A stretch of DNA of 64,000 bases from Falsochrobactrum tianjinense (lineage in GTDB: Bacteria; Pseudomonadota; Alphaproteobacteria; Rhizobiales; Rhizobiaceae), in contig NZ_JAHRVA010000001.1 in assembly GCF_019100495.1 (NCBI RefSeq), positions 186,001 to 250,000 of the forward strand, in the 5' to 3' direction. The notes beneath the pieces were generated by a model. It was given only the letters and a program-made list of their open reading frames with translations. It was not told where the DNA came from and searched no databases. Within the stretch, counting starts at the first letter, position 1. The number at the start of each line of letters is the position of its first letter. Both the position numbers and the translations under genes were made by a program. Shown here in pieces: positions 51,691-60,742 of this stretch.

Positions 51691-52256
51691 GCATTCAGCA
51701 CTTCTTTATAGTGGCGGAGGTCCGGTATCGATTCGGGTCTCGTACCGGTAAAGAGTGCTAAGATGGCTCATTCTCACGCGATGTTACAGTCTGTCGGGTA
51801 AATTTGAAGGAACCGCCCGGCAGAATGAAAAATGAGAATGCGCCAAGCTCATTTGCCTCATAAACGCGCGGCTGCCCGAATTTCAAAGCATAATTGAATT
51901 AAGGCGAGGAAATGGCCTGTATGGCCAAGCTTTTGAATCTCATTGAATCAACAACTTATCGATATTATCAAGTACGTTAAAGATTTATTAATATATTCAA
52001 GGGGTTTTTAGGCGAGATTCATCTCTCGCTTCGGGTTCGTTTTGCCATTGTTACCAGCGCGACGGCATATCCGGAATTTGACCCTTCGCCTTTTTTTGGC
52101 CTAGAAATTCCAAAATCTTGAATGTGACGAGTGACACGGAACGCCTGATTTCAATCGCCGTTCTCTTTGGCTTGCACCACCGCAGCCCGCTTTCCAGATG
52201 CCCCGAAGGGCGGAACGGGTGAAACAGTTAAGGGTCCTAACAATGAGACAGAACCG
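51691..52256. other. Long intergenic region with two nested inverted repeats
   Basis: A 566-bp gap without a convincing gene. Right after phoB, GCACT and CTTTA (51698-51708) pair with TAAAG and AGTGC (51749-51758), enclosing CCGGTA (51722) and TACCGG (51743). A second structure pairs CATTCTCA (51769-51776) with TGAGAATG (51833-51840), enclosing CTGTCGGG (51791) and CCCGGCAG (51816). An AT-rich part follows at about 51940-52010. It may hold a 3' element of phoB or a small RNA. Confidence 0.45.
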
Positions 52257-53138
52257 TTGACGCGCCCGGTTAAGTGGAAATTGCCCGTCATATTCGGGCT
52301 TCTCGTGGCGCCCCTGGTGATGACCGGCTGCACGACGACCGGCGGCTCGAGCAAGGAAAAAACCGCAGCCGTCAGCCACGTCAAGACGGTGCAGGGTACC
52401 AAGACTTTCTCCTATACGGCGCGTGATCGCGAATGCCTCCAGCGCGCGATGTTCTTTGAATCCAACCGCTCCAGCCCCGATGGCCTCGTTGCGGTGGGGA
52501 CGGTGGTGATGAACCGCCTCGCCAATGAAAGATATCCCGATACGATCTGCGGCGTCGTGGGCCAGAAAAAGCAGTTCGCGCCGGGTGTCCTCACGCGCAA
52601 GATGAAGCCTCTCCCGGATGTACAGGCGGCTGCGGACGCGGTTCTCAAGGGCAAGCGCCATCCGGCTTTGAAGAATTCCATGTTCTTCCACACAGCCGGT
52701 CTCAAATTCCCTTATCGCAATATGCATTATGTGCTGGTTGCTGGCGGCAATTCTTTCTATGAAAAGCGCAGGCGCGACGGCTCGCTGGAAAATGCGGTTC
52801 CGCAGACCCCGTATAAGCTGGCCTATGTCTCGCCGGAGCAGTCGCCATCCGTGCCGCAGGCCCAGCCGAGCGTGCAGGTGGCTTTGGCGCAGGCACCGAA
52901 AACGCCAGAGGGGCAGCAGAATCAAGACTCCGGCTCGCAGGCGACCCTTCCGGCCAAGCCTGCGGAAAAGCCTGAACTGACGCAGATGGCGGCTTACCAG
53001 CCGAATTTTGATGAGAGAGCGCCGCAAAGCCAGGGCAATTCTTCTGATGTGCAACTGGGATATAGTGCGGATCATAAGCAGGTCGATGAAATCGGTGCCT
53101 TGCTTCTTTCGCAAGAGCGTCCTCAGGCTCCTTTATAA
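52257..53138 (+). CDS. Cell-wall hydrolase (SleB/Hydrolase_2 family) lipoprotein
   Basis: Exported protein of about 293 residues. A signal peptide (KLPVIFGLLVAPLVMTGC) ends in a lipobox Cys. The hydrolase domain (about 60-170) has RAMFFESNRSSPDGLVAVG and VVMNRLANERYPDTICGVVGQ, and a low-complexity Pro/Gln/Ser tail follows. It probably cleaves peptidoglycan. The coding frame has only a TTG at 52257; a good ATG with ribosome site (52243, MRQNR) is one base out of frame and its TGA overlaps that TTG. A single-base deletion or a sequencing error is likely. Confidence 0.82.
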   Translation: MTRPVKWKLPVIFGLLVAPLVMTGCTTTGGSSKEKTAAVSHVKTVQGTKTFSYTARDRECLQRAMFFESNRSSPDGLVAVGTVVMNRLANERYPDTICGVVGQKKQFAPGVLTRKMKPLPDVQAAADAVLKGKRHPALKNSMFFHTAGLKFPYRNMHYVLVAGGNSFYEKRRRDGSLENAVPQTPYKLAYVSPEQSPSVPQAQPSVQVALAQAPKTPEGQQNQDSGSQATLPAKPAEKPELTQMAAYQPNFDERAPQSQGNSSDVQLGYSADHKQVDEIGALLLSQERPQAPL

Positions 53139-53222
53139 TCACGGATATAGGGCGTGACGCGAATTCAAACTCTTTGATAGAGTGGCGGCGCTGATTCTTC
53201 CTTCAAAAAGGCTCGCCGCGCT

Positions 53223-54473
53223 ATGGCTTATGATATGAATAATCCCGTTATCGATCCGGTAAAACTCGAACGCCTGGCCGAAGTGGCCGTGCGTGTCGGC
53301 CTGCAATTGCGTGAAGGGCAGGATCTGGTCATCACGGCGCCGGTCGTAGCGGTGCCGCTGGTTCGGCTGATCGCCAGACACGCCTATAAGGCCGGGGCCG
53401 GACTGGTCACGCCTTTTTTCGCCGATGACGGCATCACGCTGGCGCGTTATGAAAATGCCTCCGACGGAAGCTTCGACCGCGCCGCCGACTGGCTTTATGA
53501 AGGCATGGCCAAAGCCTATGCGAATGGTGCCGCACGTCTGGCTATCGCCGCCGACAATCCCATGCTGCTTTCGATGCAGGACCCGGCGAAGGTTTCGCGC
53601 GCCAACCGTGCCAATTCCATCGCCTATCAGCCCGCGCTGGAAAAGATCGCCGGTTTCGATATCAACTGGAACATTATCTCTTATCCCAACCCGGCATGGG
53701 CCGCGCTGATGTTTCCGGGCGAACCCGAGGAAATGGCGACGCGCAAGCTGGCCGACGCAATTTTTTCGGCATCGCGCGTGGATGTGGACGATCCGGTCGG
53801 CGCATGGGCGGCACATAATGCCAATCTTCGTACCCGCACCCAGTTTTTGAACGGCAAGAATTTCTCCGCCCTGCACTTTACGGGTCCGGGCACCGATCTT
53901 ACCGTGGGTCTGGCGGATGGGCACGAATGGCATGGCGGCGCGTCGATGGCCAAAAATGGCATCACCTGTAATCCCAACATTCCGACCGAAGAGGTCTTCA
54001 CCACGCCGCATGCGCTGCGCGTGGAGGGTCATGTTTCGAGCACCAAGCCGCTGTCGCATCAGGGTACGCTGATCGACAATATTTCCGTGCGCTTCGAGGC
54101 GGGCCGCATCGTCGAGGCGAAGGCAAGCCGCGGCGAGGAAGTGCTTTTGAAGGTGCTGGATACGGATGAAGGAGCGCGCAGGCTTGGCGAAGTGGCGCTG
54201 GTCCCCCATTCCTCGCCGATCTCGCAGAGCGGGCTTTTGTTCTACAACACGCTTTTCGATGAAAATGCCGCAAGCCATATCGCGCTGGGCCAGTGCTATT
54301 CCAAATGCTTCATCGACGGAGCGACGCTTACGCCCAAACAGATAGCAGCACAGGGCGGCAATTCGAGCCTCATCCATATTGACTGGATGATCGGTTCCAA
54401 CCAGATCAATGTGGACGGAATCAATGCAAATGGCAGCCGCGAGCCGGTCATGCGCGGCGGCGAATGGGCCTGA
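53223..54473 (+). CDS. Aminopeptidase, M29 family
   Basis: Protein of 416 residues of the AmpS/aminopeptidase T type. Family features are LREGQDLVITAPVVAVPLVR near the N-terminus, the metal ligands in FNLPTEEVFTTP-like PNIPTEEVFTTPHALRVEG, and the C-terminal NSSLIHIDWMIGS. It removes N-terminal residues from peptides in the cytoplasm using a dinuclear metal site. The ATG at 53223 is used; ATG 53235 is an alternative. A decayed transposase abuts its 3' end. Confidence 0.92.
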   Translation: MAYDMNNPVIDPVKLERLAEVAVRVGLQLREGQDLVITAPVVAVPLVRLIARHAYKAGAGLVTPFFADDGITLARYENASDGSFDRAADWLYEGMAKAYANGAARLAIAADNPMLLSMQDPAKVSRANRANSIAYQPALEKIAGFDINWNIISYPNPAWAALMFPGEPEEMATRKLADAIFSASRVDVDDPVGAWAAHNANLRTRTQFLNGKNFSALHFTGPGTDLTVGLADGHEWHGGASMAKNGITCNPNIPTEEVFTTPHALRVEGHVSSTKPLSHQGTLIDNISVRFEAGRIVEAKASRGEEVLLKVLDTDEGARRLGEVALVPHSSPISQSGLLFYNTLFDENAASHIALGQCYSKCFIDGATLTPKQIAAQGGNSSLIHIDWMIGSNQINVDGINANGSREPVMRGGEWA

Positions 54474-54476
54474 CCT

Positions 54477-54668
54477 GCAAGCGGTATTGACGCAGGCCGT
54501 GTAAGGACCGTAGCGTGCCGGAATACCGGCCCAGGCGCACCGGTCCGCAAACGCCAGAAGATACCCTTGAGAATCCGGCGATCCTCAACCCGCCGCTTGC
54601 CGCGAACCTTGCTCGGCAACAAGGGGCAATCATAGACCATTCGAATCCGTCAGATCAAAGCGAGCCAC
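54477..54668 (-). pseudogene. Remnant of an IS5-type transposase, N-terminal, frameshifted
   Basis: Read on the minus strand from a GTG at 54668, three frames in turn give VARFDLTDS, then EWSMIAP, then LLPSKVRGKRRVEDRRILKG with IFWRLRTGAP, then WAGIPARYGPYTACVNT. Joined, this is the well-known N-terminus of IS5-family (IS427-type) transposases. At least three frame changes break it, and it ends next to the M29 gene, so only about 60 codons survive. Confidence 0.82.
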
Positions 54669-54815
54669 CTCTCTGCGCTTCTCGAGCAAATCATTCATTT
54701 TTGATTGGCTTTGGTCTCTTTTTGGGTGGCCGTTTGGCGCCTTTATTTTGGCCGTAGAGATGAGCTTATCGTTTCCTGAAAGCAGATATCGGAGGGATCA
54801 CGCTGTGAGTTGTGG

Positions 54816-55790
54816 TTATGAAAGAGCTATCAGTGACTCAGCTGCGTCGCCATCTATAATTAGGCCATTCACTATGCCGCTTTTCAGTAGTGCTTTGGCG
54901 GCGGCGGCCTTTTCCTGACCGGCAATAAGCAAGACAACCTTTACCTTCTGCAACTCGGCAAATCCCAGGGCTATGGTGCGCTGGTTCAGCTCGTGATTAA
55001 CTTGGCGACCTTCGCTATCGAAGAAAATGCCGTTGGTGTCACCAATTGCGCCTGCTGCCCGAAGGCTTTCCAATTCGGCTTTGCTAAGCATGTTCTGACG
55101 GCGCAGCAATGAATCTTCAGTCAGTTCACCTGCACTAATGAAACAAACCGATACGGACCGGGCTATATCCATTGCCCGTGCAACAGAACGTTGCGAAATC
55201 AAAACTTTTCGGTCTTCGGCAGAATCGGCGATGAATGGAACTGGGAGAAAAAAACCCTGTCCGCCGGTGCGCCGTGCCAACATATGTACAACCTCGAACG
55301 GATTATAGGCAGAGTTTGCAGTCAGGGATCCCATCACCGAGATGAATCTTGCTTGTGGCGCGCGCACACCCGCGAGTTGCAATGTCATCTGCTCGATGGT
55401 TCGGCCCCAACCTGTGCCAATGGTTGCTTCCTGATTATCGGCAAGAAAACTCTTGAGGTAAGTCGCAGCCGCGACACCGACCGCTCTGAACGAAACCTGC
55501 TTGCGAATTTCAGAAGCGGTATCATCGTGCGTATCGAAGCCAAATGACGGCGTAGAAATACAAAAAGACAGCCCATAGTGCCGCATGAGTTCATTTTCGA
55601 CAGGCAGTGTACCAGCATTCTGATGATCGATGGAGATACTGACAAGGCCGCTTTCGCGAGCCTCGCCAAGAATTTTGTTCACGCGCGCGCGTGTTAATCC
55701 AAGTCTTAAAGCTGTCGCTTCCTGGTTGAATCCGCCAACATAATAAAGCCAAGCCACGCGCACCATAAGGCTGTCTTCAGATTCACTCAT
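54816..55790 (-). CDS. SorC/DeoR-type sugar-responsive transcriptional regulator
   Basis: Protein of 324 residues. An N-terminal helix-turn-helix (about 10-55, YYVGGFNQEATALRLGLTRARVNKIL) is followed by a sugar-phosphate-isomerase-like effector domain (GTGWGRTIEQMTLQLAGV; HELNQRTIALGFAELQKV). Architecture and length are those of SorC, LsrR and EryD, which bind phosphorylated sugars and usually repress their own catabolic operons. GAGGGACCG precedes ATG 55790. It is divergent from the ABC-transporter operon, across a perfect palindrome. Confidence 0.9.
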   Translation of the reverse strand: MSESEDSLMVRVAWLYYVGGFNQEATALRLGLTRARVNKILGEARESGLVSISIDHQNAGTLPVENELMRHYGLSFCISTPSFGFDTHDDTASEIRKQVSFRAVGVAAATYLKSFLADNQEATIGTGWGRTIEQMTLQLAGVRAPQARFISVMGSLTANSAYNPFEVVHMLARRTGGQGFFLPVPFIADSAEDRKVLISQRSVARAMDIARSVSVCFISAGELTEDSLLRRQNMLSKAELESLRAAGAIGDTNGIFFDSEGRQVNHELNQRTIALGFAELQKVKVVLLIAGQEKAAAAKALLKSGIVNGLIIDGDAAESLIALS

Positions 55791-55802
55791 CGGTCCCTCA
55801 TT

Positions 55803-55841
55803 CAAATTACAAATGTATTTATAATTGACATTTGTAATTTG
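55803..55841. promoter_or_regulatory. Operator palindrome and promoter of the catabolic operon
   Basis: CAAATTACAAATG (55803-55815) and CATTTGTAATTTG (55829-55841) are perfect 13-bp inverted repeats with a 13-bp spacer. TTGACA (55825-55830) overlaps the right arm; TAATAT at 55850-55855 gives a rather long 19-bp spacing (18 for TTAATA). The site lies 13 bp from the regulator ATG, so binding could control both directions. Confidence 0.75.
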
Positions 55842-56079
55842 TCGACGCTTAATATCAATCATTCCGACGGACAAGAGCGCGAATAGGCGAGCGGGTCAAT
55901 TGGAGCGCCGAACTCTGTGTAACAGTGGGAAGAGGCTGGAACAGAGGAGACGGTTCAGTAGAGGCTGTTCAGGAGGAATAGCGGGCAACGTGGCGCGTCG
56001 AGCTTATGCTGAGGTCGTGACAACTTAACAATTCGAAGCGGGATGGTGGAACCAATCATGTCGCTTCTGGGAGGAATAA

Positions 56080-57033
56080 ATGGAATCTGGAAATTTGAAG
56101 AAGTCTGTCATCGTTGCAGCTTTGACCATACTGATGAGCACAGCCGGTGCATCGGCAACGGACGTCGCCTGGGTGCACTCCAACGCCGCTGCGCAGTCTG
56201 AACAGCGCGCGAAGGCCGGATTTGACGCCTGGCTCAAGGAAACCGCCAAGGATTGGAACATTAGCGTTCTTGATAGCGGCGGCTCAGGCGAACGCACCGC
56301 ATCGAACATTCAGGATGCTGCATCACGTGGCGTAGATGCCATTATTGTCAGCATGTCAGACTTGCGCGCATCGCGTGCAGCTATTGATTCTGCTGTTGCG
56401 GCAAAGATTCCGGTATTTGCAATTGACAGTGGTCAAGTGGATGGTGTGCTCGTTGATGTAACGACCAACAATTGGGCAATGTCAGCTTCCGTGTCCCCGT
56501 ATCTGCTCAATGAGATGGGTGGAAAAGGAAATCTCATTTTCTTGCGCATGGCAGAGCATCACGGCACCCGCAAACGCGGTGACGTCATGGCAACCGTGCT
56601 GAAGGAATATCCTGAAGTGAAGGTATTAGCGGAACACAATATCGACTACACCGCGTTTTTCGAGGACACGACCAGCACCGTGCAGGATTATGCGTCGCGT
56701 TTTGGCGAAGAGATCAATGCCGTTTGGGCCCCGTGGGATGAGCCAGCACAGGCTGCTATCAATGCGCTTAATGCCGCTGGTCTGAAAAATGTGAAAGTCA
56801 TTGGTATCGATGGCCACCCACAGGCAATTGAGGAAGTCTGCAAGCCGGACAGTCTGATGATCGCAACGGTTTCACAGCCGTTTGAAAAGATGGGTGCGCA
56901 GACCGGTGAGTGGATCGAAAGCATCGTCGTGAAGAAGGAAGATGCCGCCACGGTCATTCCTTCCAAAACTGTCTATCTTGATGCACCGCTTGTCACAAAG
57001 CAGAACTGCAAGGACTTTCTCCCGAAGAAGTAG
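56080..57033 (+). CDS. Sugar ABC transporter, periplasmic binding protein (RbsB-like)
   Basis: Protein of 317 residues with a signal peptide ending at about residue 26 (TAGASA). The ribose/galactose-type Peripla_BP_4 fold is seen in SVLDSGGSGERTASNIQDAASRGVDAI, IPVFAIDSGQVDGVLVD and NAVWAPWDEPAQAAINAL. It should capture a sugar, polyol or related compound and deliver it to the ATPase/permease encoded next. GGGAGGAATAA precedes the ATG. A 220-nt leader separates it from the promoter. Confidence 0.9.
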   Translation: MESGNLKKSVIVAALTILMSTAGASATDVAWVHSNAAAQSEQRAKAGFDAWLKETAKDWNISVLDSGGSGERTASNIQDAASRGVDAIIVSMSDLRASRAAIDSAVAAKIPVFAIDSGQVDGVLVDVTTNNWAMSASVSPYLLNEMGGKGNLIFLRMAEHHGTRKRGDVMATVLKEYPEVKVLAEHNIDYTAFFEDTTSTVQDYASRFGEEINAVWAPWDEPAQAAINALNAAGLKNVKVIGIDGHPQAIEEVCKPDSLMIATVSQPFEKMGAQTGEWIESIVVKKEDAATVIPSKTVYLDAPLVTKQNCKDFLPKK

Positions 57034-57054
57034 GGATTTCCATTGTCTGCAACT

Positions 57055-57092
57055 GGCCGGAGCGTGGCCGTTCCGCGTTCCGGCCTTTTTTC
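57055..57092 (+). terminator. Hairpin with T tract after the binding-protein gene
   Basis: GGCCGGA (57055-57061) pairs with TCCGGCC (57079-57085), followed by TTTTTTT. Partial termination here would keep the binding protein in excess over the ATPase and permease. Confidence 0.75.
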
Positions 57093-57125
57093 CAAGACTT
57101 AGCAATTCATCCAGGGAGCTCTTCG

Positions 57126-58640
57126 ATGGCTGTAAGCCTTTCGCAGATCGTAATGTCTTATCCCGGAACGCTGGCGCTGGATCAGGTCTGCGCTGAATTC
57201 CGGTTCGATGAGGTGCACGGACTGATCGGAGAAAATGGCGCGGGAAAGACTACGCTGGTCAGTATTCTCGGCGGCAGCAAAAGCCCGACTTCTGGCAGTA
57301 TCATGATTGATGGTACTGAGGTGAAGCTGAGCAGTGCTGGCAATGCGCTCCGCAAGGGCATTGCGCATGTTTCGCAGGAAGGGAGCCTGGTGCCCGCTCT
57401 GACGGGTGCGCAGAATATTCTGTTGGGCGACGAGCCGCGCATAGGGTTTGGCGTCATCGATAACAGAAAACTACTGGTCCGCGCCAACGAACTATTAACC
57501 CGCTGGTTTCCGCAGGTCTCGATCGATCTCGATCAGCAGGTCGATATGCTGCCTATGGCAGACCAGAAGATTATCGAAATTGTCCGTGCGCTTCGCGGCA
57601 ATGTAAGGCTTCTCATTCTTGACGAGCCGACAGCAACCTTGCCCGCCCGTGAAAAAGAGAGCCTGTGGGAAATTATCAAGACCTTGCCCAAACAGGGCGT
57701 TGGCATTGTATTGATCAGTCATTTTCTTTCCGAGATAAAAGCGCTGAGTGACCGTATCACTGTCCTGCGCGATGGTCATCACATTGCGACACTTCAAGCC
57801 GAGGATTCGAGCGAGGCGAAACTGATTGACCTCATGCTCCAGCGGACTGGAGGCACAGATGCAAGCGAACAGGAAACCCAGCCTGCACGTAATTTTGGCC
57901 CCGTTGTTATGGAAGTAAACGACTGGAAAACAGGCAGTGTCGAGGTCAAACATTTTGCCATTCGTGCGGGCGAGATTGTTGGTCTTATCGGTCTCACTGG
58001 GGCGGGGCATTTCGGTTTTGCGCGCTCGCTTTATGCAGCAAGCGGTGTAACAGGCGGGACGTGCCGGTTTGATGGTGAGGCTCTGGCGAAAGTCAATGCA
58101 CGGACCATGCAGAAAAAAGGTGTGGCGCTGGTGCCGGACCACCGCATGGAAAACGCGCTCGTCGGCGATTGGGACGTGCGCGAAAACCTTGCAATGGTGC
58201 ATCCATCTTACGCAACTTTCGGCGGCACAGGTATACTGTCCATGCGGCGTGAAGCCCGCGAGGCTGACCGCACCATGCAGCTTATGAATGTCAAGGCGCA
58301 TTCGCGCAGCCAGTTTGTGAAGGACCTGAGCGGCGGCAACAAGCAGAAAGTTTCGATTGGTAAGTGGCTTTACGGTGCCGACGATCATTATCGCCTGATG
58401 ATCTTCATTGAGCCCACGGAAGGTGTCGATATTGGTGCCAAGCGTGAAATTCATGCGCAGATGCGCCGCCTGGCAGAGAAGGGCGTCGCCATTCTTGTCA
58501 CCTCCTCCGACCTCATGGAAATCGCCGACGTCGCTGACCGTGTCATCCCCTTTGTGAATGGATATCCCGGAGCTGAAATCGGATGCGATCTCTTTTCCGA
58601 AGCAAAATTTATTGCCGCAATGGCAGGAGTTACCCAATGA
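57126..58640 (+). CDS. Sugar ABC transporter, double-domain ATPase (RbsA-like)
   Basis: Protein of 504 residues with two fused ATPase domains. The first has Walker A GENGAGKTTLVSIL and Walker B LLILDEPTATLP but a weak signature (MADQKIIEIVRAL); the second has the signature LSGGNKQKVSIGKWL and IFIEPTEGVDIGAK in place of a normal Walker B, while its Walker A is degenerate (GLTGAGHFGFA). Such asymmetry is normal for this family. It drives uptake through the permease encoded next, whose ATG overlaps its TGA. Confidence 0.92.
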   Translation: MAVSLSQIVMSYPGTLALDQVCAEFRFDEVHGLIGENGAGKTTLVSILGGSKSPTSGSIMIDGTEVKLSSAGNALRKGIAHVSQEGSLVPALTGAQNILLGDEPRIGFGVIDNRKLLVRANELLTRWFPQVSIDLDQQVDMLPMADQKIIEIVRALRGNVRLLILDEPTATLPAREKESLWEIIKTLPKQGVGIVLISHFLSEIKALSDRITVLRDGHHIATLQAEDSSEAKLIDLMLQRTGGTDASEQETQPARNFGPVVMEVNDWKTGSVEVKHFAIRAGEIVGLIGLTGAGHFGFARSLYAASGVTGGTCRFDGEALAKVNARTMQKKGVALVPDHRMENALVGDWDVRENLAMVHPSYATFGGTGILSMRREAREADRTMQLMNVKAHSRSQFVKDLSGGNKQKVSIGKWLYGADDHYRLMIFIEPTEGVDIGAKREIHAQMRRLAEKGVAILVTSSDLMEIADVADRVIPFVNGYPGAEIGCDLFSEAKFIAAMAGVTQ

Positions 58641-59641
58641 CCCCCCGAATTTCAGCGGACACACCGCAGTCTGCTCGCCACGCGCAGAGTTTCGGTAAAA
58701 AACTCAAAGGCGAATGGCTGCTCAAATACAGTACGCTTTTCGTGCTTTTCCTCTTGTTTGCTGGCTTTTCGCTCACGGTTGACCGTTTTTTGACAGCGAA
58801 TAACCTTCTCAACATTATTCAGCAGATATCGATGCTTACCATTGTTGGAGCAGGACTCACATTTGGCTTTGCCGCTCGCGAAATGGATCTTTCTGTTGGC
58901 TACATGGTGGGGATGGCTGGCATTCTGGTGCCGTTGCTGCTGGTCGCGGGTACGCCGTTGCCACTGGCTCTGCTTGCAGGTCTTGGTGCTGGTTTGGTGG
59001 TGGGGTCTGTTAATGCCGCACTTGTCACGCTCGTTGGCGTGCCGTCGTTGATTGCGACACTTGCGATAGGCTCCATTCTCTATGGCATCAACTTCCTGAT
59101 GACCGGCGGACGCGCGATTTATGGCGGTCTTCCATCAAGCTATCTCTGGCTCGGCCAAGGACGACTCTTCGGCATTCCGGTACTCGCCTTTGCCATGCTT
59201 ATTGTGGTCTTTGTCGCTTGGTTTCTGATGGAACGCACCGTGTTCGGTCGCTATATCTATGCAGTTGGTGGCAATTTGAAAGCAGCAGAACTGTCAGGTG
59301 TAAATGGCCGCTTCTATCGCGCCGCCGCTCTCGTAGTCTGTTCTATTTTTGCAGCTGTTGCAGGGGCTCTACTTGCCGCGCGCCTTGGCTCCGGCCAGCC
59401 GAATGCCGGCGAACGCTATCTTCTTGACGGGCTTGCGACAGTATTCATCGGTATGACGATGTTTCGTCCCGGCACGGCGACGATTGCAGGCACTTTCTTC
59501 GGCGCTCTCTTCATCGGTGTCATCAATAACGGCCTCAACCTCATCGGCATGGACACATACATCCAGAGCATCGTGAAGGGTCTTATCATTCTCGTTGCAG
59601 TCGCGGTCGTTTCGCGCACCACCAAACTGAAGCTCCTGTGA
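58637..59641 (+). CDS. Sugar ABC transporter permease (RbsC-like)
   Basis: Inner-membrane protein of 334 residues with 8-10 hydrophobic segments. FAAREMDLSVGYMVGMAG, GVPSLIATLAIGSILYGI and RYIYAVGGNLKAAELSGVNGR are the conserved BPD_transp_2 features. A single permease gene implies a homodimer, as for ribose. ATG 58637 lies in ATGA with the ATPase stop. Confidence 0.93.
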   Translation: MTPRISADTPQSARHAQSFGKKLKGEWLLKYSTLFVLFLLFAGFSLTVDRFLTANNLLNIIQQISMLTIVGAGLTFGFAAREMDLSVGYMVGMAGILVPLLLVAGTPLPLALLAGLGAGLVVGSVNAALVTLVGVPSLIATLAIGSILYGINFLMTGGRAIYGGLPSSYLWLGQGRLFGIPVLAFAMLIVVFVAWFLMERTVFGRYIYAVGGNLKAAELSGVNGRFYRAAALVVCSIFAAVAGALLAARLGSGQPNAGERYLLDGLATVFIGMTMFRPGTATIAGTFFGALFIGVINNGLNLIGMDTYIQSIVKGLIILVAVAVVSRTTKLKLL

Positions 59642-59713
59642 GAGGGCCCTTGTGCGGGTATTGAACCAAACATCATGAAAAATTTGCAACAGACAGATCT
59701 GTCGGAGGCGCAC

Positions 59714-60742
59714 ATGCAAAATCCGAGTAACTCAAATCTCCTCGAACTATACCGGACGATGCGACGCATCCGTACCTTTGAAGAACGCGTGGGTGAATTG
59801 TTCGTGCGCGGCCAGACGGCAGGTTCGATGCTTCACCTTTCCATCGGTGAAGAAGCCGCAGCTGCTGGTGTTTGTGCGGCCATGCAGCCGCAAGATACCT
59901 TCACGACCCACCATCGCGGTCACGGAATATTCCTGGCACGTGGTGCCGATCCTCGTCAGATGATGGCTGAAATTGGTGGTAAGGAAACCGGCTACTGCCG
60001 TGGCAAGGGCGGCTCCATGCATATCGCCGATATGGCACTTGGCCACCTTGGCGCGAATGCGATTGTCGGTGGAGGGATTCCCTCGGTCGTCGGTGCAGGT
60101 CTTTCCAGTAAGTATCTGAAGAAGAACTCCGTCTCGCTCGCATTCTTCGGCGATGGTGCGATGCAGCAAGGCATTCTGTATGAAAGCATGAATATGGCAG
60201 CGCTTTGGAGCTTGCCGGTAGTTTTCGTCTGCATCAACAATCAATATGGCATGGGAACGCGTGTTGATCAGGCAACCGCCAACACAGCATTCGAACAGCG
60301 TGCCCACGCTTTTGGTCTTAATGGCGCAGTGGTTGACGGTATCGACGTAGAAGAAGTGAAGGCTACGGCCCAAGGGCTGATCGACGATGCCCGCCTTGGC
60401 AAGCCGGGTTTCCTATCTGTTACCTGCTATCGTTTCTTCGGCCATGCGCGCATGGACAAGAGTCCATACCGCGCAGAGGCGGAAGAGACAGAAGGGCGCA
60501 AGAAGGACCCGGTGAAGTTCACCCGTGACCGGCTAATCTCCGCAGGTCTTGCGCAAGAAGCAGCGCTCGACACGATGGACAGCACAATCGTTGCGGAAAT
60601 GGATGCGACAATTGACTTTACCGTCGAATCCAAGGCTCCGCCACTCACCTCCATGTTCAAGGATGTTTATGCCGTGGGCGAACCAGAGCCGGAACCTGTT
60701 CGCACCCGTATCGACCGCGTACTTTCCAAGGATGAAGCATAA
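59714..60742 (+). CDS. TPP-dependent dehydrogenase E1 alpha subunit (PDH/acetoin type)
   Basis: Protein of 342 residues from ATG 59714, which follows GGAGGCGC; ATG 59675 has no ribosome site. The E1 alpha core includes RTFEERVGELF, HRGHGIFLARGADP, GKGGSMHIADMALGHLGANAIVGGG and the TPP motif GDGAMQQGILYESMNMAALW...NN. With E1 beta it decarboxylates or cleaves a 2-oxo acid or acyloin and passes the acyl/hydroxyethyl unit to lipoate. The absence of PDH neighbours and the AcoC-like E2 favour an acetoin-dehydrogenase-type reaction on some intermediate of the imported compound. Confidence 0.88.
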   Translation: MQNPSNSNLLELYRTMRRIRTFEERVGELFVRGQTAGSMLHLSIGEEAAAAGVCAAMQPQDTFTTHHRGHGIFLARGADPRQMMAEIGGKETGYCRGKGGSMHIADMALGHLGANAIVGGGIPSVVGAGLSSKYLKKNSVSLAFFGDGAMQQGILYESMNMAALWSLPVVFVCINNQYGMGTRVDQATANTAFEQRAHAFGLNGAVVDGIDVEEVKATAQGLIDDARLGKPGFLSVTCYRFFGHARMDKSPYRAEAEETEGRKKDPVKFTRDRLISAGLAQEAALDTMDSTIVAEMDATIDFTVESKAPPLTSMFKDVYAVGEPEPEPVRTRIDRVLSKDEA

